From positions 6,713,062 to 6,777,061 of the forward strand of contig OZ029927.1 of NCBI GenBank assembly GCA_964023275.1: DNA of 64,000 bases, in the 5' to 3' direction. The translations under genes and the position numbers were made by a program. The notes below the pieces were generated by a model, which worked only from the letters and a program-made list of their open reading frames with translations, made no database searches and was not told the DNA's origin. Below, one piece after another: positions 54,154-64,000 of this stretch (positions within the stretch are counted from its first letter, which is position 1; each line of letters begins with the position of its first letter). The DNA comes from Norana najaformis. Lineage: Eukaryota > Annelida > Clitellata > Crassiclitellata > Hormogastridae.

Positions 54154-56463
54154 TCAGCTTCCACTGACAACATAATGTTTAACGTGAAGAACATTTGACT
54201 CAAGTTTCCGAATACTGGAATCGCGAACTTGACAGCTGGTCTTTGGTGTGGGATTCGTGGAGCTCAGCGAACTCCTAGAGATGAGAAGAAGTGCATTGCA
54301 GTTCATCAGCTGCAGAACATTCTTCGTGCAGACGAAGGCCAGAGAGAGAAAAGCCCCCTGCAGAGTGTTGAAGACGATGAAGAAATACCACATCGCTGCC
54401 CACTGCGTCAGAATGGCAATGAAACCAAACAACCAGGTCAGTCCCATGATGACCGACAACTTGAAATAGAGGATCAACCGACCCCTGGAACGAGGAGTCG
54501 TTTCGAAGACTGTTTCCGTTGCTTTCGACGATCGACGCAGACAGAAGACAGTGACTCCGAACAGGACGAAGTTACTGACTAGAATGACAGCAACAGGAAC
54601 TAAGAAAAATGCTATCAGTCCCATTCGGCTGGTCATCCAACAAACACCCTCTCCATAGAACGGACGAAAGGTGACGTCCAGCTGAAGAACGTCCATCACG
54701 AGACATGCTCCAACGATGGTCGCAGGTACGGACCATGCATAGACTGAATAAAACACGAACCGTTTCGATCCTGAACCGGGATGTGAACTCACCATCTTAG
54801 ACGCAAACGTTTTGCAAATGTCCAGCGCCAAGACGTTCGTCCAGCAGAACGACGAAAGGATGGCCAGATGCATGAAAGCGGCCAAGTAGCGACAGACCGG
54901 ACCGGTATACGCAACGAAAAGGAACGACAGTTGACCGAGGAATATCGATACAACGAGGCAGACGACACACTTTCCTGGAGTGTTGCGCAAGACCGGAAAT
55001 ATCATGTAGATTACAAACTGTATCAGCAGCGCAATCAGCGATATCAGTATTCCGACAAACGAAATGATGCTTTGCACTCTGTCGAACTGAAACATTGGAA
55101 CGTCTTTTGTCGTTGTGTTTCGGAGTTCGTCGATGAATTCCGAGCAAATGTAAATATACGGTGGGCTGTTGAGATACTGTCCCGGGCTGTAGGAAGATCC
55201 CATGCTGTAGACAAAAGCAGAATCGTTACTAAATATCGTAAATTCGGAATCGTTGAGTCGAATCATTTGACTGCAGTTGAGATGCTCGGTGACGGGTTCC
55301 CAGCCATTGGTATCATTGACAACCACGCATCCACTGCTGGTTAACTTGAATCCGGATCTGCAGAAAATCGTGCGACAGACTTGGGCGAATGGATCGTACA
55401 CCATTCCCCAATCACAGTCCGGGATGATCATTGGCTGCTCGGATTCAATTTCGTTTCCGTTCTGATTAACCTTGATGCTTTTCGAGTTTAGGTCAAAAAT
55501 TATAGAATATGGCATGAATGGTACAAGTGGTTTAGGCCCTCTTCCGAGAATTGCCTTAAATTGGCTAAATGGAAACCGAATTCCTTCGCAGTGAGAACGA
55601 TTTAACGACTTCCGGCACTCGGAACAGTTTGCTTCGCACACGGAAACATTTTGGCTCTGAATCAAGTCGAGTTCCTGATATTCATAACTGTATAAAGATA
55701 ACTGTGATCTCCCTGGACACTTCGCTTTCTTAGTCTGACATGTTCCGTTTCCTCTGCAGCGCTGGGTCGGCGTTACTTTGCAACTTCGCACCTTGTGACC
55801 TTCTGGATTTAAAAAGACAAAATGCACTCTGACAATTTTCATCTTGGTTAGAAGATCAGTGATGTTGTTCGTTGAGAGTCGTGGTCTTGTTTTGTCGTCT
55901 TCCGTCAATATTTCTTTCTTCGCTGTCCAGAAGATGACGTCAGGTTCTCCGTTGCAGGCGGCGCAATAGTAGTTTCCATAGAGGACTCCAGACGTATTTC
56001 CGGTCACTGGCAACCGAACGAACAGCTCAGTCGATGATTCGCTACGCTCGCAACTCTCACGAACGTACACTCCGCTGTAGCTATTAGGACATCGGCTGAC
56101 TACATAGATTCCATCAGTCGCTGGGTCATCAGACTTTGATCTGAGCTTTCGGCAGGTAACCACTTCCGCCGGAAGTTGTACAACTTTCGCCGACCGATTG
56201 AAATCCGGAGAGAAAACCGGACAGCAGTCGTCGTAGGCTGAACACAGATCGTCGCAGTAGCAGTTGACATCTTCGAAACCTGCTTCCTCTGCCACTCCCA
56301 GATCGGTTCCATTCAGCTCTTGAAAAGCGGGCGATGGAGTCGGCGCTGATCTGAATGCGATGTCCTCAGTCGTGTTGGAATGACTTACTTTCTCGGAGAC
56401 GAGAACGCGACTTATAACTGAAGCCAGACAAGTCCAAATCACCAAGAATCGAATCGCAAACAT
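54154..56463 (-). CDS. Methuselah-like/adhesion-type 7TM receptor with somatomedin-B-like motif, intronless
   Basis: This is a single open frame of 769 codons from ATG 56463. The signal peptide is about residues 1-22. A Cys-rich motif CYCDDLCSAYDDCC (68-81) matches the core of somatomedin-B domains. A long ectodomain follows with many Cys and about a dozen N-x-S/T sites, then seven hydrophobic segments near 465-489, 499-520, 524-549, 569-590, 611-641, 664-686 and 690-713. Family-B2-type motifs include LRNTPGKCVVC after TM1, FCWTNVLALD in TM3, GVCWM in loop 2 (Cys608, partner of Cys524), GLTWLFGF in TM6 and FNTLQG in TM7. There is no GPS cleavage motif or GAIN domain, which fits the Mth/Mth2-like branch rather than true adhesion GPCRs. 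The cytoplasmic tail is short (about 55 residues). The ligand is unknown. A single coding exon suggests retroposition or an intron-poor expanded family. Confidence 0.9.
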   Translation of the reverse strand: MFAIRFLVIWTCLASVISRVLVSEKVSHSNTTEDIAFRSAPTPSPAFQELNGTDLGVAEEAGFEDVNCYCDDLCSAYDDCCPVFSPDFNRSAKVVQLPAEVVTCRKLRSKSDDPATDGIYVVSRCPNSYSGVYVRESCERSESSTELFVRLPVTGNTSGVLYGNYYCAACNGEPDVIFWTAKKEILTEDDKTRPRLSTNNITDLLTKMKIVRVHFVFLNPEGHKVRSCKVTPTQRCRGNGTCQTKKAKCPGRSQLSLYSYEYQELDLIQSQNVSVCEANCSECRKSLNRSHCEGIRFPFSQFKAILGRGPKPLVPFMPYSIIFDLNSKSIKVNQNGNEIESEQPMIIPDCDWGMVYDPFAQVCRTIFCRSGFKLTSSGCVVVNDTNGWEPVTEHLNCSQMIRLNDSEFTIFSNDSAFVYSMGSSYSPGQYLNSPPYIYICSEFIDELRNTTTKDVPMFQFDRVQSIISFVGILISLIALLIQFVIYMIFPVLRNTPGKCVVCLVVSIFLGQLSFLFVAYTGPVCRYLAAFMHLAILSSFCWTNVLALDICKTFASKMVSSHPGSGSKRFVFYSVYAWSVPATIVGACLVMDVLQLDVTFRPFYGEGVCWMTSRMGLIAFFLVPVAVILVSNFVLFGVTVFCLRRSSKATETVFETTPRSRGRLILYFKLSVIMGLTWLFGFIAILTQWAAMWYFFIVFNTLQGAFLSLAFVCTKNVLQLMNCNALLLISRSSLSSTNPTPKTSCQVRDSSIRKLESNVLHVKHYVVSGS

Positions 56464-57299
56464 ACCGACTAGAATATATTCTCCAGTTACTAATTCGGTC
56501 TAAAGTAAAACGTTCCATATGGGCGTCACTTTAATATGCCAGTCGCCAGTTTAGGTCAATCCAGGATGAGCACTTCCAAAATAGATTAGATATGACTTCC
56601 AGTGAGTCAAAGTGACAGCGATGTTTTTCCTTCAGTTCGTTCGTGATAAGAGCAGATATGTTCTTTCCCTGCATGTATCCGAATTCCGTGTGGAAGGGCA
56701 ACAGACCTAACGAAATCTCCTGTGCATGGTCGCATATCAGCTGCCAGCGTCTGTTCAGCGCGCTGTTTTCCCACACGCGTACGTAGGATTCGCCAACTGT
56801 ATTAGGCCTATTTGCTAATCGAATCATTTCCGGAGCGTATGTGGCCCATTTCGTCGAACATTAGTGCTAACAAATGTCCGCAGAACCCTACAGTATTGTA
56901 CATAGGCCTAGCAGGCCTGCGCTTGTAAGGCGGCTTTTTTCCAATTAACTGCTTCGAGCGAATGAGAGGAAAATATGTATTCCACGCGAGTAATGAAATA
57001 AATTTAGTCTATATGTGGGTTTTATTACACACATTCAGGCATATTTGTATATAATTCATTTATTTTAATTATTAATTACGATTGAAGCCTGGAGGACAGA
57101 CAGACGGCTCGGCGATGATGGAGTGGTTATTCACATACGCTGCTACCCACTCGTCCATCGATGCCGAAACAGCTTTCAAGCCACCAGACAGTCTCGAGGA
57201 CAGACGATCTTTTCCAGGAGCCTTGTGGAAGTGTCCTCCTTTCTACGGACAGGAGGTGGTGCGATGTTGCTTAGGACCGATAGCCACACGACTGCTGGG
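56464..57299. other. Upstream flank of the receptor gene
   Basis: No clear TATA box or upstream exon was recognised on the minus strand. An open frame at 56531-56827 (minus) has no recognised family. Confidence 0.3.
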
Positions 57300-57303
57300 T
57301 TGG

Positions 57304-57767
57304 GGGTCGTCCATAAATGACGTCACGCAATTTATGACGATTTTTGACCCCCTCCCCCTCGTCACACGTCGTCACAAAAGTCATACCCTCTCAAATATGA
57401 CATCACAAAGCTCTACACCCCCCCCCCGAAAAAACCAGATGTCCAGAATGTTATATGCAAATTTTCTTATAATTATCAAATAAAGTAATTATAACTATAA
57501 AAATATTTGAAACTTTATAGTAGAACGAAGAAAAAAAGGAGGGAGTATAATTATTACAATCATTATGCATTCCACAAAATGAAAAGCTCTGGTAGAATCA
57601 TTACAATTATTAAAAATGTTTAATAACAATAACTCGAAACAATCCAAACTGTTTGATGTGATGATGTGGCGTCACATTTCTTAAACACCCTCCCCTTCGT
57701 CACAAATCGTCAAAGATGTGTGACCTCCCTCGCCCCTAGGTGCGTGACGTCATTTATGTACGGACCC
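57304..57767. mobile_element. 464-bp MITE-like element with terminal inverted repeats
   Basis: The left end reads GGGTCGTCCATAAATGACGT and the right end, reversed, GGGTCCGTACATAAATGACG; both continue TCACGCA. TTGG occurs just outside each end (57300-57303 and 57768-57771), a candidate target duplication. The subterminal regions are also inverted and C-rich/G-rich. There is no transposase. Confidence 0.75.
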
Positions 57768-57771
57768 TTGG

Positions 57772-58628
57772 ACGCAATGTTCCTGATATTTTGCGCGTGG
57801 AGATGGACATCAACTAGGGGTGTGTAGGTCGAGCGACACCATACAGGGGCACTATACTCTGCTGCTGAGTAGCAAAGAGTAAGGGCTCAAGTTCTTAATG
57901 TGTAGGCACTTGCGCCTCAAGTCGAGCCGGTGAAAACGGTTCCGACTCCACCCACTTTCGTTGCCAAGGCACGTCATAATGAAGCGAATTTTAAAGTATC
58001 CTGTTGTAATTGTAATTGTAATTGGACATTTATAAAGCGCCACTTAGGAAACAGTGGCGCTCCCGACTTGAACAAACAAAAAGGATTTCAGGCGTTTGCG
58101 AGACTGGGTAGGAGAGAGATTAAGTAACTGAAGCCGCAGGTCAAGAGGAAGGGAGTTCCAGCTGGAAGGGCCAACAAAGGCAAAGCTCCTGGACTGAGCA
58201 CTCGTAGTGCGGACGCGAGAGACTACCAAGAGACCACGGGTAGCTGAGCGAAGGGAGGCATGTGCAGGCAACGAGGAAACCGGAATACAAAAAGAAGTAG
58301 GACGGAGCAGAGCCTAGAAGGCAGTTGCGCATAAGGATAAGAATATTAAACTGGATGCGTTGACTGACAGGAAGCCAATGAAGTGAATCACGAATAAAAG
58401 TAGATATATGGGCAGATTTTGGAAGACCACCGATAAGGCGTGCAGCAGCATTAAGTATAGACTGAAGCTTGGAGGTGTTAATTGCAGAAAGTCCAATAAA
58501 GGCAGTATTGTCTTGATAGTAAGATTTAATGTAAAGCAGCAGCAGAGTATAGTGTCCCCGTATGGTGTCGCTCTACCTACGTGCCCCTAAGTCCATCTCC
58601 ACGCGCATTACATCAGGATCACTGCGTA
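57772..58628. mobile_element. Inverted-repeat element with an internal LINE fragment
   Basis: Arm 57772-57867 and arm 58537-58628 are reverse complements over about 90 bp (shared GCGCGTGGAGATGGAC, GAGCGACACCATAC and CACTATACTCTGCTGCTG). The centre is mostly the family E LINE 3' end. It directly abuts the MITE at 57304-57767. Confidence 0.7.
58000..58530 (-). mobile_element. LINE 3' end, family E (nested in an inverted-repeat element)
   Basis: The minus strand encodes SAQSRSFAFVGPSSWNSLP and SRKRLKSFLF, matching the copy at 35.9 kb. The tail is GTGGCGCTTTATAAATG then (ATTACA)n. It lies between two inverted arms (57772-57867 and 58537-58628). Confidence 0.6.
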
Positions 58629-60885
58629 GGTGGATAAATAGGAGCCAAGTACTTCTGTGCTTCTGAATCGTTGTTTTCGACTCGTCGACTGCTTACGAAC
58701 TACAGCACTCTAATCTCTACATTATTATTTTTCTCCCAAGCAGTCTGTACTTATGGAGTCGTACTGTATTTAGGACAAAACATTATTTTGACGAGTTAAG
58801 CGGCAGCAAACTGCTACGTGACGTCATCGCTCAAGTGAACCAATCACAATACTTTTTGGCACTGTTTTCGCACAGGGTACCGATCTCGCATCACACCGGC
58901 GAGTTTGCTCAACAGGTTTCGAGTGCTGATCTCTAGGCTGCAGTCTTCTTCAAGTGGAGATGGTATGTAAGTGACCTGTCCAGACCTACGCCCAGGTATG
59001 TTGGGGTTTTCTCAAAGTACATGTATTGGCCGTTCAGTTGAGGTGAGGTTCAAAGTCGAGATCCACGTATCAAAGTCAGATCGCTGGCCTCTGACTCGGA
59101 AGCTCACTTCCGGCAAACGTTCGTTCTGCAGTCTGCTCTGACCTTCATTTCTCGACAAAAAACTCATCTTCCTGGACTCATTTCGCCCATAAGCTGCTTC
59201 TGTGTCTGCTGGTATTCGCTTCTTGCTTTCTCAGATTAGATTAGGTAATGAAGGTTTTGAGGATCTGAATAAAGAAATGGCTGCTCTCCATCAGGATCAC
59301 CAGAATTTACACTTACGACAGGCAGTCTACCTGTCATAAGCATAAATTCTGCTGATTCGTTAAGGGTCTAAATTAATGTTAATTAGAGGCCTGTCTTATA
59401 CTTTGTGTCTGCTCTACTGTTGCATTTGAGTTGGCCTCAGCTCTTTTAGGTATTCTGTGCAGTCTTTGTTTTCTTAGCTTAGACTTTCATGGGTCGTCCA
59501 TCAAAGACGTCCACAGAGAGAGAGAGAGACAGAGAGAGGAATGGCAGGGTCACCCAGATGCGAAAGAACAACATGAGTAACATATTGCATAGCTTAACTT
59601 GGCAAGTATGTTTGCAGCTCGGGTTGCCGAGTCTCCACCCACTGCACTCATCTCTTCCAAAGCCTCAAGAATTGACATGTGCTGCTAAAAAGCATGTTAA
59701 ATTGTCTTTGCTCTTACTGTCCATCTAGTGGGGCACAGTGGGTGGGCACCGAGCCACAGACGAATGCCTTTCTCTTAAAGACTCGATGCTCTACCTTCTA
59801 ATATGGTCTGAAATTTCCCCAATTGAGACGACAGCACTAAGCAAACTCATGGCCTCACGCAATTCCTCTGTTAAGGCCACCTCGGTGGTGAGGTTAGTGC
59901 AGTGGCTAAAGCGGTGCACATGCAAACAGCAAATGGCTCTTTTCGTCTTGTTATGGTCCGGGGTGTCCACAGGTCATCGTTTGCTGAAGTCTTTATGGAC
60001 GACCATTTATCTAAATCGTAAGATTAGAATGTCTTCCACTGACGAGAAAACTCCCCTTTAGATTAAAGGCAAAAGCATTTGGGTTACCAGGTAGGGCATC
60101 CCCCCATCAAACCCAAACCCAATGACTCTGGGTCACCCAAGCATCCTGGTCTGCAGACACCATATCATATCATATGGCATGGGAATCTGATTCTGCACTT
60201 GGTAGTCCCAGAACACATAATACACAAGTACATACCGGTATGCAAGTAATTTGGCAGTTTCATGCCTAAATGGGAAGGACAAATCTGCCAAACAAACTTC
60301 CTCAGTCCATCCAACAGAACATCAAGTAGCTGCCATGCAAACCAACAACTTGCTAAAACACTTCAACTTTGACCTTCAGTTCTTTAAGCATTCAGCAATT
60401 AGCAATGTTGATGAGCTGCTGATAGACGGATGACGGTGGTACCACACAAATGCAGTCGGTCGAATACAATACCCACACGCCGTGTAGTTAGTGCGCACAA
60501 ATAGTTGGGGCTACACTTCACGAGTCGACCACAAATTAGAAGAGCAATGAAAGTGGGAATCTAAAAAGTAAATGTTCTCAACAGGCTTCTATTCTTAACT
60601 ACAAGCTCTGCAGTTAGTCCAACAACTGCTTTAAAAATTAACCTAAACTTAGAACCACTAAGGAGCTTCCAACAGATTGGATCCTTTCAGGCAATTAACA
60701 GAAATTCCATTTTGACAGCAGCAAGACTTGCCATAAACAACAGCTGAAAGATATTTGCTAAATTTTCCAAGTGCAATCACGATAATTAAAATGAAATTGC
60801 ATAAAGAAAGAATTCTTTTGGACAACTGCCACCACTGCTGCAGTGATCCACTAAAAGGTTTTGAACAGCAGCTGCACCTGTTCAC
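58629..60885. other. Intergenic, one tRNA-like SINE head
   Basis: GAGGTTAGTGCAGTGGCTAA near 59890 resembles a tRNA A box at a SINE head. A short (GA)n sits at 59516-59540. Otherwise nothing is recognised. Confidence 0.35.
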
Positions 60886-63800
60886 ATAAATGTTCCACAA
60901 TGCTACTGTATCTGAGGTATGATCACAGAAATGTTCTACATTGCTACTGTAGAAATGTCCTACATTGCTACTGAAGAAATGTTCTACATCGCTACTGTAT
61001 CTGAGGTGTGATCACAGAAATGTTCTACATTGCTACTGTAGAAATGTCCTACATTGCTACTGAAGAAATGTTCTACATTGCTACTGTATCTGAGGTATGA
61101 TCACAGAAATGTTCCACATTGCTACTGTATCTGTGCTATGATCACAGAAATGTTCTACACTGCTACTGTAACTGTGGTATATGGTCACAGAAATGTTCTA
61201 CATTGCTACTGTATCTGTGCTATGATCACAGAAATGTTCCACATTGCTACTGTATCTGTGGTATATGTTCACGGAAATGTTCTACATTGCTACTGTATCT
61301 GTGCTATGATCACAGAAATGTTCCACATTGCTACTGTATCTGTGGTATGATCACAGAAATGTTCCACACTGCTACCGTATCTGTGGTATATGTTCACAGA
61401 AATGTTCCACATTGCTACTGTATCTGTGGTATGATCACAGAAATATTCTACATTGCTACTGTATCTGTGGTATATGTTCATGGAAATGTTCAACATTGCT
61501 ACGGTATGTGGTATATGTTCACGGAAATGTTCTACACTCTACTGTATCTGTGGTATATGTTCATAGAAATGTTCTACATTGCTACTGTACCTGTGGTATA
61601 TGTTCATAGAAATGTTCTACATTGCTACTGTAGAAATGTTCCACATTACTACAGCATCTGTGGTATATGTTCACGGAAATGTTCTACACTCTACTGCATC
61701 TGTGGTATATGTTCATAGAAATGTTCTACATTGCTACTGTATCTGTAGTATATGTTCATAGAAATGTTCTACATTGCTACTGTATCTGTGGTATATGCTC
61801 ACGGAAATGTTCCACATTGCTACTGTATCTGTGGTATGATCACAGAAATGTTCTACATTGCTACTGTATCTGAGGTATGATCGCAGAAATGTTCCACACT
61901 GCTACTGTATCTGTGGTATATGATCACAGAAATGTTCCACATTGCTACTGTATCTGTGGTATGATCACAGAAATGTTCCACATTGCTACTGTATCTGTGG
62001 TATGATCACAGAAATATTCTACATTGCTACTGTATCTGTGGTATATGTTCACAGAAATGTTCTACATTGCTACTGTATCTGAGGTATGATCGCAGAAATG
62101 TTCCACACTGCTACTGTATCTGTGGTATATGCTCACGGAAATGTTCCACATTGCTACTGTATCTGTGGTATGATCACAGAAATGTTCTACATTGCTACTG
62201 TAGAAATGTTCCACATTACTACTGCATCTGTGGTATATGTTCACGGAAATGTTCTACACTCTACTGTATCTGTGGTATATGTTCATAGAAATGTTCTACA
62301 TTGTTACTGTATCTGTGGTATATGTTCATAGAAATGTTCCACATTGCTACTGTATCTGTGGTATATGCTCACAGAAATGTTCCACATTGCTACTGTATCT
62401 GTGGTATGATCACAGAAATGTTCTACATTGCTACTGTATCTGAGGTATGATCGCAGAAATGTTCTACATTGCTACTGTAGAAATGTTCCACATTACTACT
62501 GCATCTGTGGTATATGTTCACGGAAATGTTCTACACTCTACTGTATCTGTGGTATATGTTCATAGAAATGTTCTACATTGCTACTGTATCTGTGGTATAT
62601 GTTCATAGAAATGTTCTACATTGCTACTGTATCTGTGGTATATGCTCACGGAAATGTTCCACATTGCTACTGTATCTGTGGTATGATCACAGAAATGTTC
62701 TACATTGCTACTGTATCTGAGGTATGATCGCAGAAATGTTCCACACTGCTACTGTATCTGTGGTATGATCACAGAAATATTCTACATTGCTACTGTATCT
62801 GTGGTATGATCACAGAAATGTTCCACATTGCTACTGTATCTGTGGTATGATCACAGAAATGTTCCACATTGCTACTGTATCTGTGGTATGATCACAGAAA
62901 TATTCTACATTGATACTGTATCTGTGGTATATGTTCACAGAAATGTTCTACATTGCTACTGTATCTGAGGTATGATCGCAGAAATGTTCCACACTACTAC
63001 TGTATCTGTGGTATATGCTCACGGAAATGTTCCACATTGCTACTGTATCTGTGGTATGATCACAGAAATGTTCTACATTGCTACAGTAGAAATGTTCCAC
63101 ATTACTACTGCATCTGTAGTATATGTTCACGGAAATGTTCTACACTCTACTGTATCTGTGGTATATGTTCATAGAAATGTTCTACATTGCTACTGTATCT
63201 GTGGTATATGTTCATAGAAATGTTCTACATTGCTACTGTATCTGTGGTATATGCTCACGGAAATGTTCCACATTGCTACTGTATCTGTGGTATGATCACA
63301 GAAATGTTCTACATTGCTACTGTATCTGAGGTATGATCGCAGAAATGTTCCACACTGCTACTGTATCTGTGGTATATGATCACAGAAATGTTCTACACTC
63401 TACTGTATCTGTGGTATATGTTCATAGAAATGTTCTACATTGCTACTGTATCTGTGGTATATGTTCATAGAAATGTTCTACATTGCTACTGTATCTGTGG
63501 TATATGCTCACAGAAATGTTCTACATTGCTACTGTATCTGAGGTATGATCGCAGAAATGTTCCACACTGCTACTGTATCTGTGGTATATGCTCACGGAAA
63601 TGTTCCACATTGCTACTGTATCTGTGGTATGATCACAGAAATGTTCTACATTGCTACTGTAGAAATGTTCCACATTACTACTGCATCTGTGGTATATGTT
63701 CACGGAAATGTTCTACACTCTACTGTATCTGTGGTATATGTTCATAGAAATGTTCTACATTGTTACTGTATCTGTGGTATATGTTCATAGAAATGTTCTA

Positions 63801-64000
63801 CATTGCTACTGTATCTGTGGTATATGCTCACAGAAATGTTCCACATTGCTACTGTATCTGTGGTATGATCACAGAAATGTTCTACATTGCTACTGTATCT
63901 GAGGTATGATCGCAGAAATGTTCCACACTGCTACTGTATCTGTGGTATATGATCACAGAAATGTTCCACATTGCTACTGTATCTGTGGTATGATCACAGA
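60886..64000. repeat. 41/43-bp minisatellite with higher-order repeats, runs off the window
   Basis: The basic unit is GAAATGTTCTACATTGCTAC then TGTATCTGTGGTATGATCAC and A (41 bp), or ending GGTATATGTTCACG/CATA (43 bp). A short 24-bp unit (...GCTACTGTA) recurs at fixed points. Blocks of about 573 bp repeat almost exactly (62972 to 63545, 63123 to 63696). Several frames stay open but only encode the repeated peptide, with no start or composition typical of a gene. Confidence 0.95.

Noticed and set aside
54868..55344. 158-codon frame antisense to the receptor gene
   Set aside because: Shadow of the minus-strand 7TM coding frame.
61054..63902. Repeated frames such as MFTEMFY...LHCYCI
   Set aside because: Frames left open by the 41/43-bp minisatellite. 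Identical copies recur with the repeat period.

Overview
The window is eukaryotic nuclear DNA. It has spliced genes with GT-AG introns, very abundant microsatellites and minisatellites, tRNA-derived SINEs and 3' ends of LINE retrotransposons. The gene content (a Meis/homothorax homologue, a PEAK1/PRAG1-type pseudokinase and a single-exon methuselah-like 7TM receptor with a somatomedin-B-like motif) fits a bilaterian invertebrate. A marine lophotrochozoan is my best guess, but the species is not determinable from the sequence alone.

Layout. (1) About 1-12,950, minus strand: the 5' coding half of a Meis/homothorax TALE homeobox gene. I could place five coding exons with matching splice phases (12,562-12,941; 10,665-10,806; 9,389-9,439; 5,567-5,617; 2,655-2,849). 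Two of them are only 51 bp long. The homeodomain exons lie beyond the left edge, and the first coding exon (a few codons in vertebrate Meis) was not found. Its introns carry polypurine tracts of about 0.6-0.7 kb, a 22-bp tandem array, a foldback element and SINEs. A CpG-rich block near 16,200-16,420 holds a perfect PBX-MEIS/PREP composite site and is a candidate regulatory element for this gene. (2) About 13,000-27,000: mostly repeats, LINE tails, a decayed Ty3/gypsy reverse-transcriptase relic, a possible LTR-like block and one unidentified possible terminal exon (20,016-20,317, minus). (3) 27,037-46,323, plus strand: a five-exon gene for a PEAK1/PRAG1-family scaffold pseudokinase (1,498 codons; all splice phases agree and the total is divisible by three). 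Its last intron has a non-canonical GC-AG donor. Its introns hold inverted SINE pairs, LINE remnants and minisatellites. (4) About 46,300-54,100: 3' flank, SINEs, a diverged tandem of about 265 bp, a 41-bp perfect palindrome between 7-bp direct repeats, and a broken fragment of a receptor paralogue. (5) 54,154-56,463, minus strand: an intact intronless 7TM receptor gene. (6) 57,300-58,630: a MITE with inverted ends next to a second inverted-repeat element that has a LINE fragment inside it. (7) 60,886 to the right edge: a 41/43-bp minisatellite with a higher-order period of about 573 bp.

The three genes are unrelated in pathway as far as can be told: a developmental transcription cofactor, a cytoskeletal/growth-factor-signalling scaffold and an orphan membrane receptor. 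The strongest second-look items are the GC-AG intron, the uORF that stops one base before the PEAK-like start codon, the PBX-MEIS site near a Meis gene, the 41-bp hairpin insertion, the nested terminal-repeat elements and the satellite's higher-order structure. I did not see a clearly new biological system.
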